Positions 24,701 to 33,400 are shown, numbered from the stretch's first letter. The stretch: DNA of 43,148 nt from Bacteroidales bacterium (GCA_004557315.1 SFEH01000008.1:1-43148), one strand, 5' to 3'. Made by a program: numbers and translations. Notes: generated from the letters alone by a model not told the origin.

Positions 24701-24845
24701 CGGCTCACTCGAAGACTATTTCTGCTTCACCAAGTATCCTGGCTTCGACCCAGAGACAACTGGTACAGGCAGTGCAATGGGTCTCGACAAGGGTGTGTTC
24801 CCAACATCTAAGAAGCTTGTCTTTGGTGCAAGCGTTTCATTCTAA
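21738..24845 (+). CDS. SusC-type TonB-dependent outer-membrane transporter
   Basis: The 1035-aa protein has a signal peptide (to about residue 32, MAMGQ) and a CarboxypepD_reg-like beta-sandwich (ASGVVIDNFGDPVLGASVV..., about 35-110). A TonB box follows (EETIVVGYG), then the plug domain (VRIRGVGSNGASDPLYVIDG) and a 22-strand barrel ending GASVSF. It imports oligosaccharides across the outer membrane, powered by TonB-ExbBD, with the SusD lipoprotein as lid. SusD follows after 22 bp. There is no anti-sigma-interacting STN domain, which fits regulation by a hybrid two-component or other regulator rather than an ECF sigma. The likely substrate is the glycan attacked by the neighbouring esterases and GH3 enzymes. 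Confidence 0.96.
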   Translation: MKTLLSSKGRTFRSILSMLCLALLFPVMAMGQTKASGVVIDNFGDPVLGASVVEKGTTNGCTTDLDGKFELTVNKGATLVISFVGFTSQELKAAANMNVTLEEDSKTLEETIVVGYGVQKKSSLTGAVSQVKSEDMQARTITDASQALQGKTAGVQLSGSAGPGGQATVRIRGVGSNGASDPLYVIDGRIAKSIRGIDPNDIESMEVLKDGASAAIYGASAGNGVILITTKKGKGAGQIKYDMQITRQSIARTPELMDSEEFINYYVKESNIIAQSVIDQNWDGKTSTNWIDELFETSMMQRHNVTFSAGSDKGSIYLSGSYLDNNGTVKGNQDTFRRLTGMINATWKIKPWLDVMTNNQISHMKIQSVGEGSEYGSTFLTALQFDPMTKPYYTVDDMPASMKLAYDKWQAGTGPRLYGPDENRFYGISPFVTLEGCNPLISRASSFTKNRLFNLNGTTALNLTAIPNTVITSRLSYQMSNSESYGVSRDHYGSEKTSQNYVNLSAGNNNTVYYQWENFANWNMSIDRKHNLGVMVGSSFSENRTFGVSGGTNGKDGDYGVKQDDPNFWYIAYATPTATKSVSGGEAMYIRKLGFFGRASYDYQGKYLVQYNFRADAADSSILPVDNSWGFFNGVSLGYTISQEKFMENTRDWLDFMKIRASWGQNGSIASLGNYMYAKTIASTGNYPTNPNSSDFGYVGTYAPSSAGNNELKWETSEQTNIGIDMRFLDNRLSFTADWFLKKTKDLIVTGASPSFINGLTASPINAGDIENRGLEFELGWQDQIGSDFKYGVRANLSTLKNEVTYIHPSLSNGIAGATFHVNGEVTRFEVGHPAWYFYGYKFKGIDANTGNPEFYDVNGDGQVGPEDKTEIGKGMPTMNYGLTFNASYKGIDFIVFGSGAAGNDIYCLINRADYPTNRLTEFTDDRWTEQNKQGTKPRAGATDYDKYLMSDAVVYDGSYFKIKQIQLGYTLPKQWTKKIAIDNVRIYGSLEDYFCFTKYPGFDPETTGTGSAMGLDKGVFPTSKKLVFGASVSF

Positions 24846-24867
24846 CCTCTTTAAAACATAGAATACG

Positions 24868-26472
24868 ATGAAATTTTCATATAAATCATTGATAGTGGCT
24901 GGTCTTCTTGCTGGAGCTACTGCTTCATGTACAGACAAACTTGAGATTGACCAGCATGGTGTCCAGAATTATGATACCTACTATTCGACCGATGAGCAGA
25001 TTGAGGCTGGTGTTGCAGAAATCTATAGTCAGTTGCACAACCGTGGCATAGAGTCTTTCGCTCTCAAGGCTCTCCTCGATGGCGACTTCTGGTGCGGTGG
25101 CGGTCAGCGTGGTGACAACGGTGGTTACGAGCAGCTCAACGAGTATCGTTTCTCTTCTGACCTCGATGCTCTCCTCAGCTGGTTCCAGGGCTACTACACA
25201 GCCATCAACCGTGCAAATATCATCCTCGACCGTGTGGCTGAAGGTCAGTCGGCAATAGGTGACCGTGCTCGTGCCGAGGCAAAGGTTGCTCGTGCCTTGA
25301 TGTATTTCGAACTTGCTTCTATGTGGGGCAACGCTCCATTGGTTGACCATGTGCTCGAGCCATCTGAATATGCTCAGCCAAACAGTACTGCTGCTGACCT
25401 CTATGCATTCTGTATCCAGGATCTCACCGAGGCAATATCTTCTGGTAAGCTCTACGAGAAGTCTTCTTTGGCAGGTGATGCCAATCAGTGGCGCATGAGC
25501 AAGGCTTACGCTCAGGCTCTTCTCGGTAAGGTTCAGCTTTTTGCAGGCAAGACTGCCGAGGCTGCTGCAAGCTTCGATCAGGTGCTCAACAATCCTAACT
25601 ATGCACTCTATGACGGTGCTTACGAGAACGTGATTCAGTATCGTGCCAAGAACAACTGCGAGTCACTCTTCGAGACTCAGGCTGCCAACGATATGAACAA
25701 CTGGCAGTTTGCCATCGTAGGTTGTATGCTCCGCTGGCGTGCTTCTTACTTCGATTTCTCTGGCTTCAAGGGATTCCCTGGTAACCCAGATGTCGATCAT
25801 AACTCATTAAGCTATCAGTCAGGTCAGGACTATGGTTTCTATAACCCAACAGGTTCGCTCTATGCTGACTTCGTGAAGCTTGAGGGCGAGGACGGTTACC
25901 GTCTCAACCAAACAATGAAGACAGCAAAGCAGCTTGAAGACGAGCTTGGCCTCAAGATCATGGGTAACTTCTATGGCGTTGAAGGTCTTTTCATGTGGAA
26001 GTGGCGTGCTGGTTTCGACACGATGAACTGGGGTGGCTATGGTCCAATGAGCTACTGCAATAACTATCGTTGGATGCGTCTTGCTGAGGTCTATCTCCTC
26101 GCAGCTGAAGCAAATGTTCAGTCAAACAATGCTAAGGCAACAGAGTATCTCAATGTGGTACGTGCTCGTGCAAAGGAGGCCCCTCTCTCTTCTTGTACTC
26201 TCGCCGATATTCAGATCGAGAAGCGCTGTGAGCTCTGTGGCGAAGGTGTTCGCTATCAGGATATCCAGCGTTGGGGTATTGCAAAGGATCTTCTCGCAAA
26301 GCAGGGTGAGCGCATTCCTACTACTACCAAGGATGGTATAGTTTGGGATACAAAGGCCAACAACGATCCATCGAAGTATGGCTACAAGGCAGGCAAGCAC
26401 GAACTCCTCCCAATTCCTTTCAAGGAGGTTAAGATGAATTCTAATATTCAGCAGAACCCAGGTTGGGATTGA
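24868..26472 (+). CDS. SusD-type nutrient-binding lipoprotein (RagB/SusD)
   Basis: The 534-aa protein has a lipoprotein signal with lipobox TASC (cysteine near residue 20). Typical SusD features follow: tetratricopeptide-like helices (ARAEAKVARALMYFELASMWGNAPLVDH), the RWMRLAEVYLLAAEANVQ segment and the C-terminal ...LPIPFKEVKMNSNIQQNPGW ending. It sits on the cell surface as the lid of the SusC channel and binds glycan. It is the second gene of the susCD pair and is followed by a 110-bp hairpin before the esterase gene. Confidence 0.96.
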   Translation: MKFSYKSLIVAGLLAGATASCTDKLEIDQHGVQNYDTYYSTDEQIEAGVAEIYSQLHNRGIESFALKALLDGDFWCGGGQRGDNGGYEQLNEYRFSSDLDALLSWFQGYYTAINRANIILDRVAEGQSAIGDRARAEAKVARALMYFELASMWGNAPLVDHVLEPSEYAQPNSTAADLYAFCIQDLTEAISSGKLYEKSSLAGDANQWRMSKAYAQALLGKVQLFAGKTAEAAASFDQVLNNPNYALYDGAYENVIQYRAKNNCESLFETQAANDMNNWQFAIVGCMLRWRASYFDFSGFKGFPGNPDVDHNSLSYQSGQDYGFYNPTGSLYADFVKLEGEDGYRLNQTMKTAKQLEDELGLKIMGNFYGVEGLFMWKWRAGFDTMNWGGYGPMSYCNNYRWMRLAEVYLLAAEANVQSNNAKATEYLNVVRARAKEAPLSSCTLADIQIEKRCELCGEGVRYQDIQRWGIAKDLLAKQGERIPTTTKDGIVWDTKANNDPSKYGYKAGKHELLPIPFKEVKMNSNIQQNPGWD

Positions 26473-26490
26473 TAAAATTATGTAGTGTAG

Positions 26491-26600
26491 GAAGATAAAG
26501 AAGTAACAGAACAACTGCTCGGACAAAAACAGATAAATTGTTTGTTTGATAAGTGGTAACATAAGATGGTTGTCCGATTTGTCAATGCTTCTTTATCTTC
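26491..26600. repeat. Nested hairpin between susD and the first esterase gene
   Basis: Outer arms GAAGATAAAGAAG (26491-26503) and CTTCTTTATCTTC (26588-26600) are perfectly complementary. Inner arms CGGACAA (26520-26526) and TTGTCCG (26570-26576) nest within. The outer arms read like the 9-bp-unit elements but with few units and an unrelated core, so this may be a decayed member. It may also tune expression downstream of susCD. Confidence 0.65.
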
Positions 26601-26639
26601 TGAATATTATCATAACGAAACACATTATTCTCCTTCAAA

Positions 26640-27839
26640 ATGAAAAAGATTGCAATTCTGACAGTTGTTCTCATGGCAGCAACTGCTACTTTTGCTCAGC
26701 AGAACCTCTTCGGTCCTGCACAGGTCAAGTCGCCTGAGATCAATGCCGACAAGACTGTCACTTTCCGTCTGCAGGCTCCAAAGGCTGTGAAGGTTGAGGT
26801 GACTGGTGACTTCCTGCCAACTCAGAAAATCGAGACTCCTTTCGGAACTTTCGATGCTCCGGGCGTTGCTCAGCTTAAGGAAGGCAAGGATGGAGTATGG
26901 GAGTTTACAACTCCAACTCCAGTTGCTCCTGAACTCTATACCTATACATTCAAGGTCGATGGTCTGACTATAATAGATCCTGCCAATGTCTATGTCAACC
27001 GCGACATCAATAACCTTTCGAGCATCCTCTTGGTCGATGGCAATGAGCTCACCAACCACTTCAAGGTCAATGACGTACCTCACGGAACAGTGAGCAGGAT
27101 ATGGTACCATTCGGCTCACGAAGGTATCGATCGCCGACTCACAGTCTATACTCCAGCAGGTTACGAGACTTCTGGCAAGCGCTACCCTGTCTTCTATCTC
27201 CTCCACGGTATCGGTGGTGATGAGGAGGCTTGGCTGACTCAGGGTCGTGCAACACAGATACTCGACAACCTTATCGCTGAGGGTAAGGCCGAACCAATGA
27301 TCGTGGTTATGACCAATGGCAATATCTCTCAGCGTGCAGCTCCTGGCGAAGGTCCAGAGGGTATGATACCTGTGACAATGCAGCTGCCAAAGACAATGGA
27401 AGGCACATTCGAGACCTGCTTCCCTGAGATCGTGAAGTTCATCGACAAGACCTATCGCACAAAGGCTCAGAAGAAGTACCGTGCTATCGGTGGCCTGTCA
27501 ATGGGCGGATACCACTCTTGCCACATCTCTAAGCAGTATCCTGAGATGTTCAACTACGTTGGTCTTTTCTCTGCTGCCATCAACCGTGAGAGCGGTGTGT
27601 CGGAGATCTACGAAAACTTCGACCAGAAGCTCGATGTCCAGTTCAGCAAGAAGAACCGTCCTGCACTCTATTACATCGCCATCGGCAACACCGACTTCCT
27701 CTACAAGGACAATATGGAGTTCAAGGCAAAACTCGAAGCAAAGGGTTATCCGTTCGTATATAAGGAGACCGACGGTGGCCACATCTGGCGCAACTGGCGT
27801 ATCTACCTTGATGACTTCGCACCTCGTCTGTTTAAGTAA
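26640..27839 (+). CDS. CE1-type esterase with N-terminal CBM48-like domain (first copy)
   Basis: The 399-aa secreted protein has a signal peptide (to about residue 20, TATFAQ), an N-terminal early-set/CBM48-like domain (about 30-125, VTFRLQAPKAVKVEVTGDF) and an alpha/beta-hydrolase (about 140-399). The nucleophile S287 lies in GGLSMGG. The C-terminal DGGHIWRNWR supplies the catalytic His, and an acidic residue in IAIGNTDF is the likely third member. This layout is that of feruloyl- and acetyl-xylan esterases in Bacteroidales. It likely removes acyl groups from the imported glycan. It is closely related to the next gene, indicating tandem duplication. Confidence 0.9.
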   Translation: MKKIAILTVVLMAATATFAQQNLFGPAQVKSPEINADKTVTFRLQAPKAVKVEVTGDFLPTQKIETPFGTFDAPGVAQLKEGKDGVWEFTTPTPVAPELYTYTFKVDGLTIIDPANVYVNRDINNLSSILLVDGNELTNHFKVNDVPHGTVSRIWYHSAHEGIDRRLTVYTPAGYETSGKRYPVFYLLHGIGGDEEAWLTQGRATQILDNLIAEGKAEPMIVVMTNGNISQRAAPGEGPEGMIPVTMQLPKTMEGTFETCFPEIVKFIDKTYRTKAQKKYRAIGGLSMGGYHSCHISKQYPEMFNYVGLFSAAINRESGVSEIYENFDQKLDVQFSKKNRPALYYIAIGNTDFLYKDNMEFKAKLEAKGYPFVYKETDGGHIWRNWRIYLDDFAPRLFK

Positions 27840-27855
27840 ACCGTCTTGATATTGG

Positions 27856-27929
27856 CAAGAAAACAAGGGAAAAGTATAATATTTGGATAATATTGCTCCT
27901 TGGAGAATATTTTTCCCTGTGTTTTCTTG
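27856..27929. repeat. 18-bp-stem hairpin between the two esterase genes
   Basis: CAAGAAAACA plus AGGGAAAA (27856-27873) pairs with TTTTCCCT plus TGTTTTCTTG (27911-27929), with a single bulged G at 27919. No T-run follows on either strand. Its right end overlaps the -33 box of the internal promoter, so the hairpin could couple upstream read-through to downstream initiation. Confidence 0.7.
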
Positions 27930-27957
27930 AAAACTTTCAATCTATTCTATAACTTTG
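27927..27957 (+). promoter_or_regulatory. Internal promoter for the second esterase and second GH3
   Basis: TTG at 27927-27929, then 20 bp, then TAACTTTG at 27950-27957, 25 bp before the ATG. Both boxes match well, unlike the GH3 and susC promoters, which lack a -33 box. Confidence 0.7.
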
Positions 27958-27981
27958 TCGTACTCATTAATTTATAATCCT

Positions 27982-29217
27982 ATGAAAAAGATCCTATTTG
28001 CAGCAGCAATGATGTTATGCGGAACAATGTACGCACAGCAGGCTCTCTGGGGTGGCGGAGAATTGGCTTCTCCTGAGATCCATCCAGATAATACCGTGAC
28101 ATTCCGAGTTCGTGCACCAAAGGCAGTATCTGTTCAGGTGAGCGGTGACTTCCTTCCTGAGACTCTCATCGACACTCCACAGGGCAAGTGGGCTATCAAT
28201 GTGCCTGCCGACCTCAAGGAGGGTAAGGATGGAGTGTGGGAATATACCACAGCCGCTCCTCTCGATGCCAACTACTATACTTACAATTTCATCATCGATG
28301 GCAAGAAGGAACTTGACCTGATGAACGTGTTTGTCAACCGCGATGTCAAGACTCTTACCAACTATTTCATCATCACTCGCGAAAAGGGCGACCAGGGCGA
28401 TCTCTTCTCTGTCAACGACGTTCCTCACGGAACAGTGCGCACCTGCTGGTACGACTCTCCTTCGCTCGGCATGAAGCGACGTATGACTGTCTATACTCCT
28501 GCTGGCTATGAGGACAACGGCAAGCGCTATCCGGTGTTCTATCTGCTTCACGGCAGTGGAGGTGACGAGGAGGCTTGGTTCACTCAGGGACGTGTCACTC
28601 AGGTGCTCGACAACCTCATTGCTACAGGCAAGGCTGAGCCTATGATTCTCGTAATGACCAATGGCAATGCCTATGAGCAGGCAGCTGCAGGTCAGGCTCC
28701 TGGCGGCTTCAAGCAGCCAGAGATGGTGATGGGTGGCGTGAAGTCAGGCATGAAGGAGGCCGCTTTCGAGCTCTCTTTCCCTGAGATCCGTAAGTATATC
28801 GAGAAGCACTTCCGCACCATCAACGACAAGAAGCATCGCGCCATAGCCGGTCTCTCTATGGGTTCGTTCCATTCTGAGCACATCTCAAAGTACTATGCAG
28901 GCGAATATGGCTATGTAGGTCTCTTCTCTGGTGCAAGCGCAGGTGACGGACGTCGCGGAAAGGATGAGGCAGGCGCAAGCCCTGTTTATGCTGACTTCGA
29001 CAAGCAGATGGCCAATCTCTTCAGCAAGAAGAACAAGCCATATCTCTATTACATAGCTATCGGCAAGACCGATTTCCTCAAGGCTGCCAACGATGGTATG
29101 CTCAAGTATATGGACGAGCATGGCTATCCATATGAATATGTAGAGACTGAAGGTGGTCACATCTGGCGCAACTGGCGCACATATTTCATCGACTTTTCAC
29201 AGAAGATATTCAAATAA
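27982..29217 (+). CDS. CE1-type esterase with N-terminal CBM48-like domain (second copy)
   Basis: I set the start at the ATG at 27982 (MKKILFAAAMMLCGTMYAQ, a signal peptide), giving 411 aa; the upstream in-frame extension is leader. The domains match the preceding gene: a CBM48-like domain (VTFRVRAPKAVSVQVSGDF), then an alpha/beta-hydrolase with S292 in AGLSMGS and the terminal GGHIWRNWR. Differences from the first copy include insertions near the middle (KEKGDQGDLF-type loop) and before the C-terminus (SAGDGRRGKDEAG). This suggests divergence in substrate rather than simple redundancy. It is followed by the second GH3 after 9 bp. Confidence 0.9.
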   Translation: MKKILFAAAMMLCGTMYAQQALWGGGELASPEIHPDNTVTFRVRAPKAVSVQVSGDFLPETLIDTPQGKWAINVPADLKEGKDGVWEYTTAAPLDANYYTYNFIIDGKKELDLMNVFVNRDVKTLTNYFIITREKGDQGDLFSVNDVPHGTVRTCWYDSPSLGMKRRMTVYTPAGYEDNGKRYPVFYLLHGSGGDEEAWFTQGRVTQVLDNLIATGKAEPMILVMTNGNAYEQAAAGQAPGGFKQPEMVMGGVKSGMKEAAFELSFPEIRKYIEKHFRTINDKKHRAIAGLSMGSFHSEHISKYYAGEYGYVGLFSGASAGDGRRGKDEAGASPVYADFDKQMANLFSKKNKPYLYYIAIGKTDFLKAANDGMLKYMDEHGYPYEYVETEGGHIWRNWRTYFIDFSQKIFK

Positions 29218-29226
29218 AAGATTAGT

Positions 29227-31566
29227 ATGAAAAAACTGATTATGGCTGCTGCAGCTACAACAATGCTGGTAAGCTGTGGCGAGAAGGAGCTCAAGCTTCA
29301 GGACAACAACATCGACAAGATTGTAGCGGCAATGACTCTCGAAGAGAAGGCTGCCCTCGTGGTCGGTGTAGGTATGGACAGTGGTGAGGAAGGCCTCTCT
29401 GCCACTATCGGCGCTCAGGCTGAGCTTGTGCCAGGTGCTGCTGGTTCAACTCATGCTATCCCACGTCTCGGCATCCCTGCAACAGTGTTGGCCGATGGAC
29501 CTGCTGGTCTTCGTATCAGCCCAACCCGTGAGGGTGACGACCAGACTTATTACTGCACTCACTTCCCAATCGGTACACTCCTCGCAAGCACATGGAATCA
29601 GGAACTCGTTGAGGAAGTAGGTAAGAGTATCGGTGAAGAGGTGCGCGAGTATGGTGCTGACGTTCTCCTCGCTCCAGCTCTCAACATCCATCGTAACCCA
29701 TTGAACGGACGTAACTTCGAGTATTATTCTGAGGATCCGCTCATCTCTGGTAAGACAGCTGCTGCTTACGTGCGCGGTATCCAGAGCCAGCAGGTAGGTA
29801 CTTCTATCAAGCACTTCGCCTTCAACAATCAGGAGACCAACCGCACAGGCAACGATGCACGTATCTCTACTCGTGCCATGCGCGAGATCTATCTCAAGGG
29901 CTTCGAGATCACTGTCAAGGAGTCTGACCCATGGACAGTAATGACATCTTATAATAAGATCAATGGTACATATACTTCTGAGGAGCCAGAACTCGTTGAG
30001 ACTGTACTGCGCGAGGACTGGGGCTACAAGGGTGTAGTCATGACCGACTGGTTTGGCGGCAAGGATGCTGTCGCTCAGATGCACGCTGGCAATGATATGC
30101 TTCAGCCAGGCCGTCCTTCACAGTATCACGACATCATCGATGGTGTCAACAATGGCACTCTTGCCCAGGCTGACCTCGACCGCAACGTAAAGCGCATCCT
30201 CGAATATATCGTGCGCACTCCTCGTTTCAAGGGCTATCAGTACAGCAACAAGCCTCAGCTTGAGGCTCATGCCGCAGTCACTCGTCAGTGTGCTGCCGAG
30301 GGTATGGTGTTGCTCGAGAACAAGAACAATACACTTCCTCTTGGACAGGATGTCAAGAAGATGGCTCTCTACGGCATCACTTCTTACGACTTCATCGCTG
30401 GCGGTACTGGCTCAGGCAACGTGAACCGTGCTTATACTGTTAGCCTCCTCGATGGTCTCAATAACGCAGGTATTCAGGTCGATGAGAATGTCAAGGCAAA
30501 ATATATCGCATATCAGGAGAAGATTGCTGCAGAGAAGGAAGCTGCTAAGAAAGACAGTGCCAACTTCCTCGCTGCATTCCTCCCACAGCCACTTCCAGCT
30601 GAGCTCATACCTTCAGCAGCCGAGCTTTCTGCTGCTGTCAAGGCCAACGATGCTGCCATCATCACCCTTGGTCGCATCTCTGGAGAGTTCCTCGATCGTA
30701 CAGTCGATAACTTCAACCTCTCAGCTGAGGAGCAGAAGCTCATTGCACAGGTCAGCAAGGCATTCAAGGCTGCTGGCAAGAAGGTGATCGTTGTGCTCAA
30801 CATCGGTGGTGTCATTGAGACTCAGTCATGGAAGAACACTCCTGACGCTATCCTTCTCGCATGGCAGGCTGGTCAGGAAGGCGGTAACTCTGTTGCCGAT
30901 GTTCTCACTGGCAAGCAGTCTCCTTCAGGCAAGCTCACAATGACTTGGCCTAACACATTCAACGACCACAAGTCGAGCGAGAACTTCCCTCGTGCTGAGC
31001 AGTTCCAGGTTGACTTCAGCACATTCATGGGCAAGGAGGCAGAAGAGAAAGCTCCTGTGTCAACTTACGACTGGACTAACTACGAGGAAGGTATTTATGT
31101 CGGCTATCGCTGGTTCGACACTCAGAAGCTCGCTGTCTCTTATCCTTTCGGCTATGGCTTGAGCTATACTACATTCGAATATGGCAATGCTAACGTAATG
31201 AACGATGGCAAGAACATCACTGTCACAGTCGATATCAAGAATACTGGCAAGGTGGCTGGCAAGGAGGTCGTAGAGCTATATGTCACTGCACCTTCAGGCA
31301 AGCTCGACAAGCCTGCTCAGGAACTCAAGGCATACGCTAAGACTAAGGCTCTCAATGCTGGTGAGTCTCAGACAGTGACTCTCACTGTTGCAGTTGCCGA
31401 TCTCGCTTCATTCTGCGAGGCTGAGTCAGCATGGGTAGTTGAGGCTGGTGCATATCAGCTCCATATCGGTGCTTCAAGCCGTGACATTCGCGCTGAACTC
31501 ACCACTGAAGTAGCAGCTCAGAGCACAAAGGTCAGCAATGTCCTCAAGACAGGTGCTTTCCTGTGA
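29227..31566 (+). CDS. Glycoside hydrolase family 3 lipoprotein
   Basis: The 779-aa protein begins MKKLIMAAAATTMLVSCGEK, a lipoprotein signal with lipobox LVSC, so it is membrane-anchored. It has the GH3 barrel with nucleophile D274 (VMTDWFGGKDA), KHFAFNNQETNR, the second alpha/beta domain and a C-terminal fibronectin-III-like domain. It resembles the first GH3 of the locus but has a different N-terminus and targeting. It probably trims terminal beta-linked sugars after de-esterification. It lies 9 bp after the second esterase and is closed by a terminator. Confidence 0.93.
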   Translation: MKKLIMAAAATTMLVSCGEKELKLQDNNIDKIVAAMTLEEKAALVVGVGMDSGEEGLSATIGAQAELVPGAAGSTHAIPRLGIPATVLADGPAGLRISPTREGDDQTYYCTHFPIGTLLASTWNQELVEEVGKSIGEEVREYGADVLLAPALNIHRNPLNGRNFEYYSEDPLISGKTAAAYVRGIQSQQVGTSIKHFAFNNQETNRTGNDARISTRAMREIYLKGFEITVKESDPWTVMTSYNKINGTYTSEEPELVETVLREDWGYKGVVMTDWFGGKDAVAQMHAGNDMLQPGRPSQYHDIIDGVNNGTLAQADLDRNVKRILEYIVRTPRFKGYQYSNKPQLEAHAAVTRQCAAEGMVLLENKNNTLPLGQDVKKMALYGITSYDFIAGGTGSGNVNRAYTVSLLDGLNNAGIQVDENVKAKYIAYQEKIAAEKEAAKKDSANFLAAFLPQPLPAELIPSAAELSAAVKANDAAIITLGRISGEFLDRTVDNFNLSAEEQKLIAQVSKAFKAAGKKVIVVLNIGGVIETQSWKNTPDAILLAWQAGQEGGNSVADVLTGKQSPSGKLTMTWPNTFNDHKSSENFPRAEQFQVDFSTFMGKEAEEKAPVSTYDWTNYEEGIYVGYRWFDTQKLAVSYPFGYGLSYTTFEYGNANVMNDGKNITVTVDIKNTGKVAGKEVVELYVTAPSGKLDKPAQELKAYAKTKALNAGESQTVTLTVAVADLASFCEAESAWVVEAGAYQLHIGASSRDIRAELTTEVAAQSTKVSNVLKTGAFL

Positions 31567-31630
31567 TATGCATGTTTTTCTTCATACGATGATACTATGA
31601 TTGTTTGATAAATTTTGTGGATTAATGTGG

Positions 31631-31664
31631 AGCCTGTAAGAAGTGATTTCTTGCAGGCTTTTTT
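31631..31664 (+). terminator. Intrinsic terminator of the polysaccharide utilisation locus
   Basis: The stem AGCCTGTAAGAA with TTCTTGCAGGCT (one mismatch) is followed by TTTTTT. It faces the pfp terminator at 31704-31736. Confidence 0.9.
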
Positions 31665-31703
31665 GTGCGTGTATTTTTCTTGTTGCCCGAATGAAGCGGA
31701 CAC

Positions 31704-31736
31704 AAAAAAGGCGCGCCCTGAAATAGAGCGTGCCTG
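31704..31736 (-). terminator. Intrinsic terminator of pfp
   Basis: The leftward stem AGGCACGCTC with GGGCGCGCCT (one mismatch, one G-U) is followed by TTTTTT. Confidence 0.88.
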
Positions 31737-31759
31737 ATGATTATCGTCAAAGAGGAGGA

Positions 31760-33400
31760 TTACTCCTGCTCGAGAGTCAATGTGAGAGTTGGACGGTCGC
31801 AAACCTCAGATGGACCGAAGTACTGGATAGGACCAGGATAAACGAAGTCAGTGTTGCGAGCCCACTCAGTGCGGTGACGCACGAAGTACTTGTATGGCTT
31901 GCCTCCGAGCTCTACGAGAGCCTTGCGGATTACAGGCTTCATCTCACCATTACGCTTCTCCATGTTCATCATCATAGTGATAGGAATACCTCCTGCTACC
32001 CATTCGTCAACAGGCTTGAATGTGTTCTTGATTGATGACATGTAACCAGTCTTGCCTGCAGCAATCAGCATTGATGCGTTGAAACCGAGGCTGTAGCAGT
32101 AGTCAGCATCCCAGTTAGAAGGAGCTGCGCAACGGCCTTCATAGCCGAAGAAGTGGTGCTGAGTAGCGAACTTGCCAGTGTAGATGCCGTCCTTCTTCCA
32201 TTCAGCGAGCTTCTTTTCAACCATCTCAGCAAGGAGCTGCTCTGTCTCGATGAGCGATACCTGTACGTTGCCGTGTGGGTCGCGCTCGAGGGCGAGCTGG
32301 CGTGATACTGAGAGTGGGAGGCTGCGGAAGATAGCAGCGTTCTCGTCAGAGAGGTGAGCAAGAACGTAGTCAATCTTGTGGTCGTCTGATACGAGGTCAA
32401 AGTCTGCCTGGTTGGCAGCAAGCATGTCGTTGAGCTCAGCGATGAGCTTCTTGATAGCAGGGATAAACTCAATGAGGCCTTCTGGAACGAGGACAACACC
32501 ATAGTTCATGCCGAGGTTTGCACGGTCGCAGACAGCTTCAGCGATGTATGTTACAACATCATCGAGAGTCTGGTTCTTTGCCTCAACCTCCTCACCGATG
32601 AGGGTGATGTTTGGATGAGTCTGGAGTGCGCACTCGAGAGTAACGTGTGAAGCTGAACGGCCCATGAGCTTAATGAAGTGCCAGTACTTCTTGGCTGAGT
32701 TACAGTCGCGCATGATGTTGCCGATAACCTCAGAATATACCTTAGTAGCTGTGTCGAAACCGAATGAAGCCTCGATAGCATCATTCTTCAAGTCACCGTC
32801 GATAGTCTTTGGACAGCCGATAACCTGTACGCCAGCACCGATCTGAGCATAGTATTCAGCGAGTACGCAAGCGTTGGTGTTAGAGTCGTCGCCACCAATG
32901 ATTACGAGAGCCTTGATGTCGAGAGCCTGAAGAATCTCAAGACCCTTGTCGAACTGAGCCTTCTTCTCAAGCTTTGTACGACCTGAACCGATGATGTCGA
33001 AACCACCAGTGTTGCGGTATTCGTCGATGATGTCAGCAGTGAGCTCTATGTACTTGTGGTCAACAAGACCGCCAGGACCGAGAAGGAAGCCGTAGAGCTT
33101 GTTCTCAGGATTGAGCTTCTTGATACCGTCGAAGAGACCAGAGATGACGTTGTGTCCGCCAGGAGCCTGACCACCTGAAAGGATAACTCCGACGTTCATC
33201 TGAGTATTAGCCATTGCCTCGTCTGTTGGCTCAAACTTGAGGTATGGCATACCGTATGTGTTAGGGAAGAGCTTCTGTACCTCTTCCTGATCTGCAACTG
33301 ACTGTGTAGGTTCACCTTCTACAGCCTTGAGTGCGCCACGCAAAGCGATTGGAAGCTTTGGCTGATATGCAGCGCGAGCGATTTGCAATGCACTTTTCAT
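31760..33400 (-). CDS. pfp: Pyrophosphate-dependent phosphofructokinase
   Basis: The 546-aa protein is of the long (about 550 aa) PPi-type. The N-terminal phosphate loop is GGQAPGGHNV (residues 76-85). GGDDS (169-173) carries the Asp that favours PPi over ATP, and PKTIDGD (197-203) is the PPi-PFK catalytic signature, with the lysine that binds phosphate. It reversibly interconverts fructose-6-P and fructose-1,6-bisphosphate using PPi, a glycolytic/gluconeogenic step common in anaerobic Bacteroidales. It is a single gene with its own terminator, divergent from the ABC-F gene. Confidence 0.95.
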   Translation of the reverse strand: MKSALQIARAAYQPKLPIALRGALKAVEGEPTQSVADQEEVQKLFPNTYGMPYLKFEPTDEAMANTQMNVGVILSGGQAPGGHNVISGLFDGIKKLNPENKLYGFLLGPGGLVDHKYIELTADIIDEYRNTGGFDIIGSGRTKLEKKAQFDKGLEILQALDIKALVIIGGDDSNTNACVLAEYYAQIGAGVQVIGCPKTIDGDLKNDAIEASFGFDTATKVYSEVIGNIMRDCNSAKKYWHFIKLMGRSASHVTLECALQTHPNITLIGEEVEAKNQTLDDVVTYIAEAVCDRANLGMNYGVVLVPEGLIEFIPAIKKLIAELNDMLAANQADFDLVSDDHKIDYVLAHLSDENAAIFRSLPLSVSRQLALERDPHGNVQVSLIETEQLLAEMVEKKLAEWKKDGIYTGKFATQHHFFGYEGRCAAPSNWDADYCYSLGFNASMLIAAGKTGYMSSIKNTFKPVDEWVAGGIPITMMMNMEKRNGEMKPVIRKALVELGGKPYKYFVRHRTEWARNTDFVYPGPIQYFGPSEVCDRPTLTLTLEQE

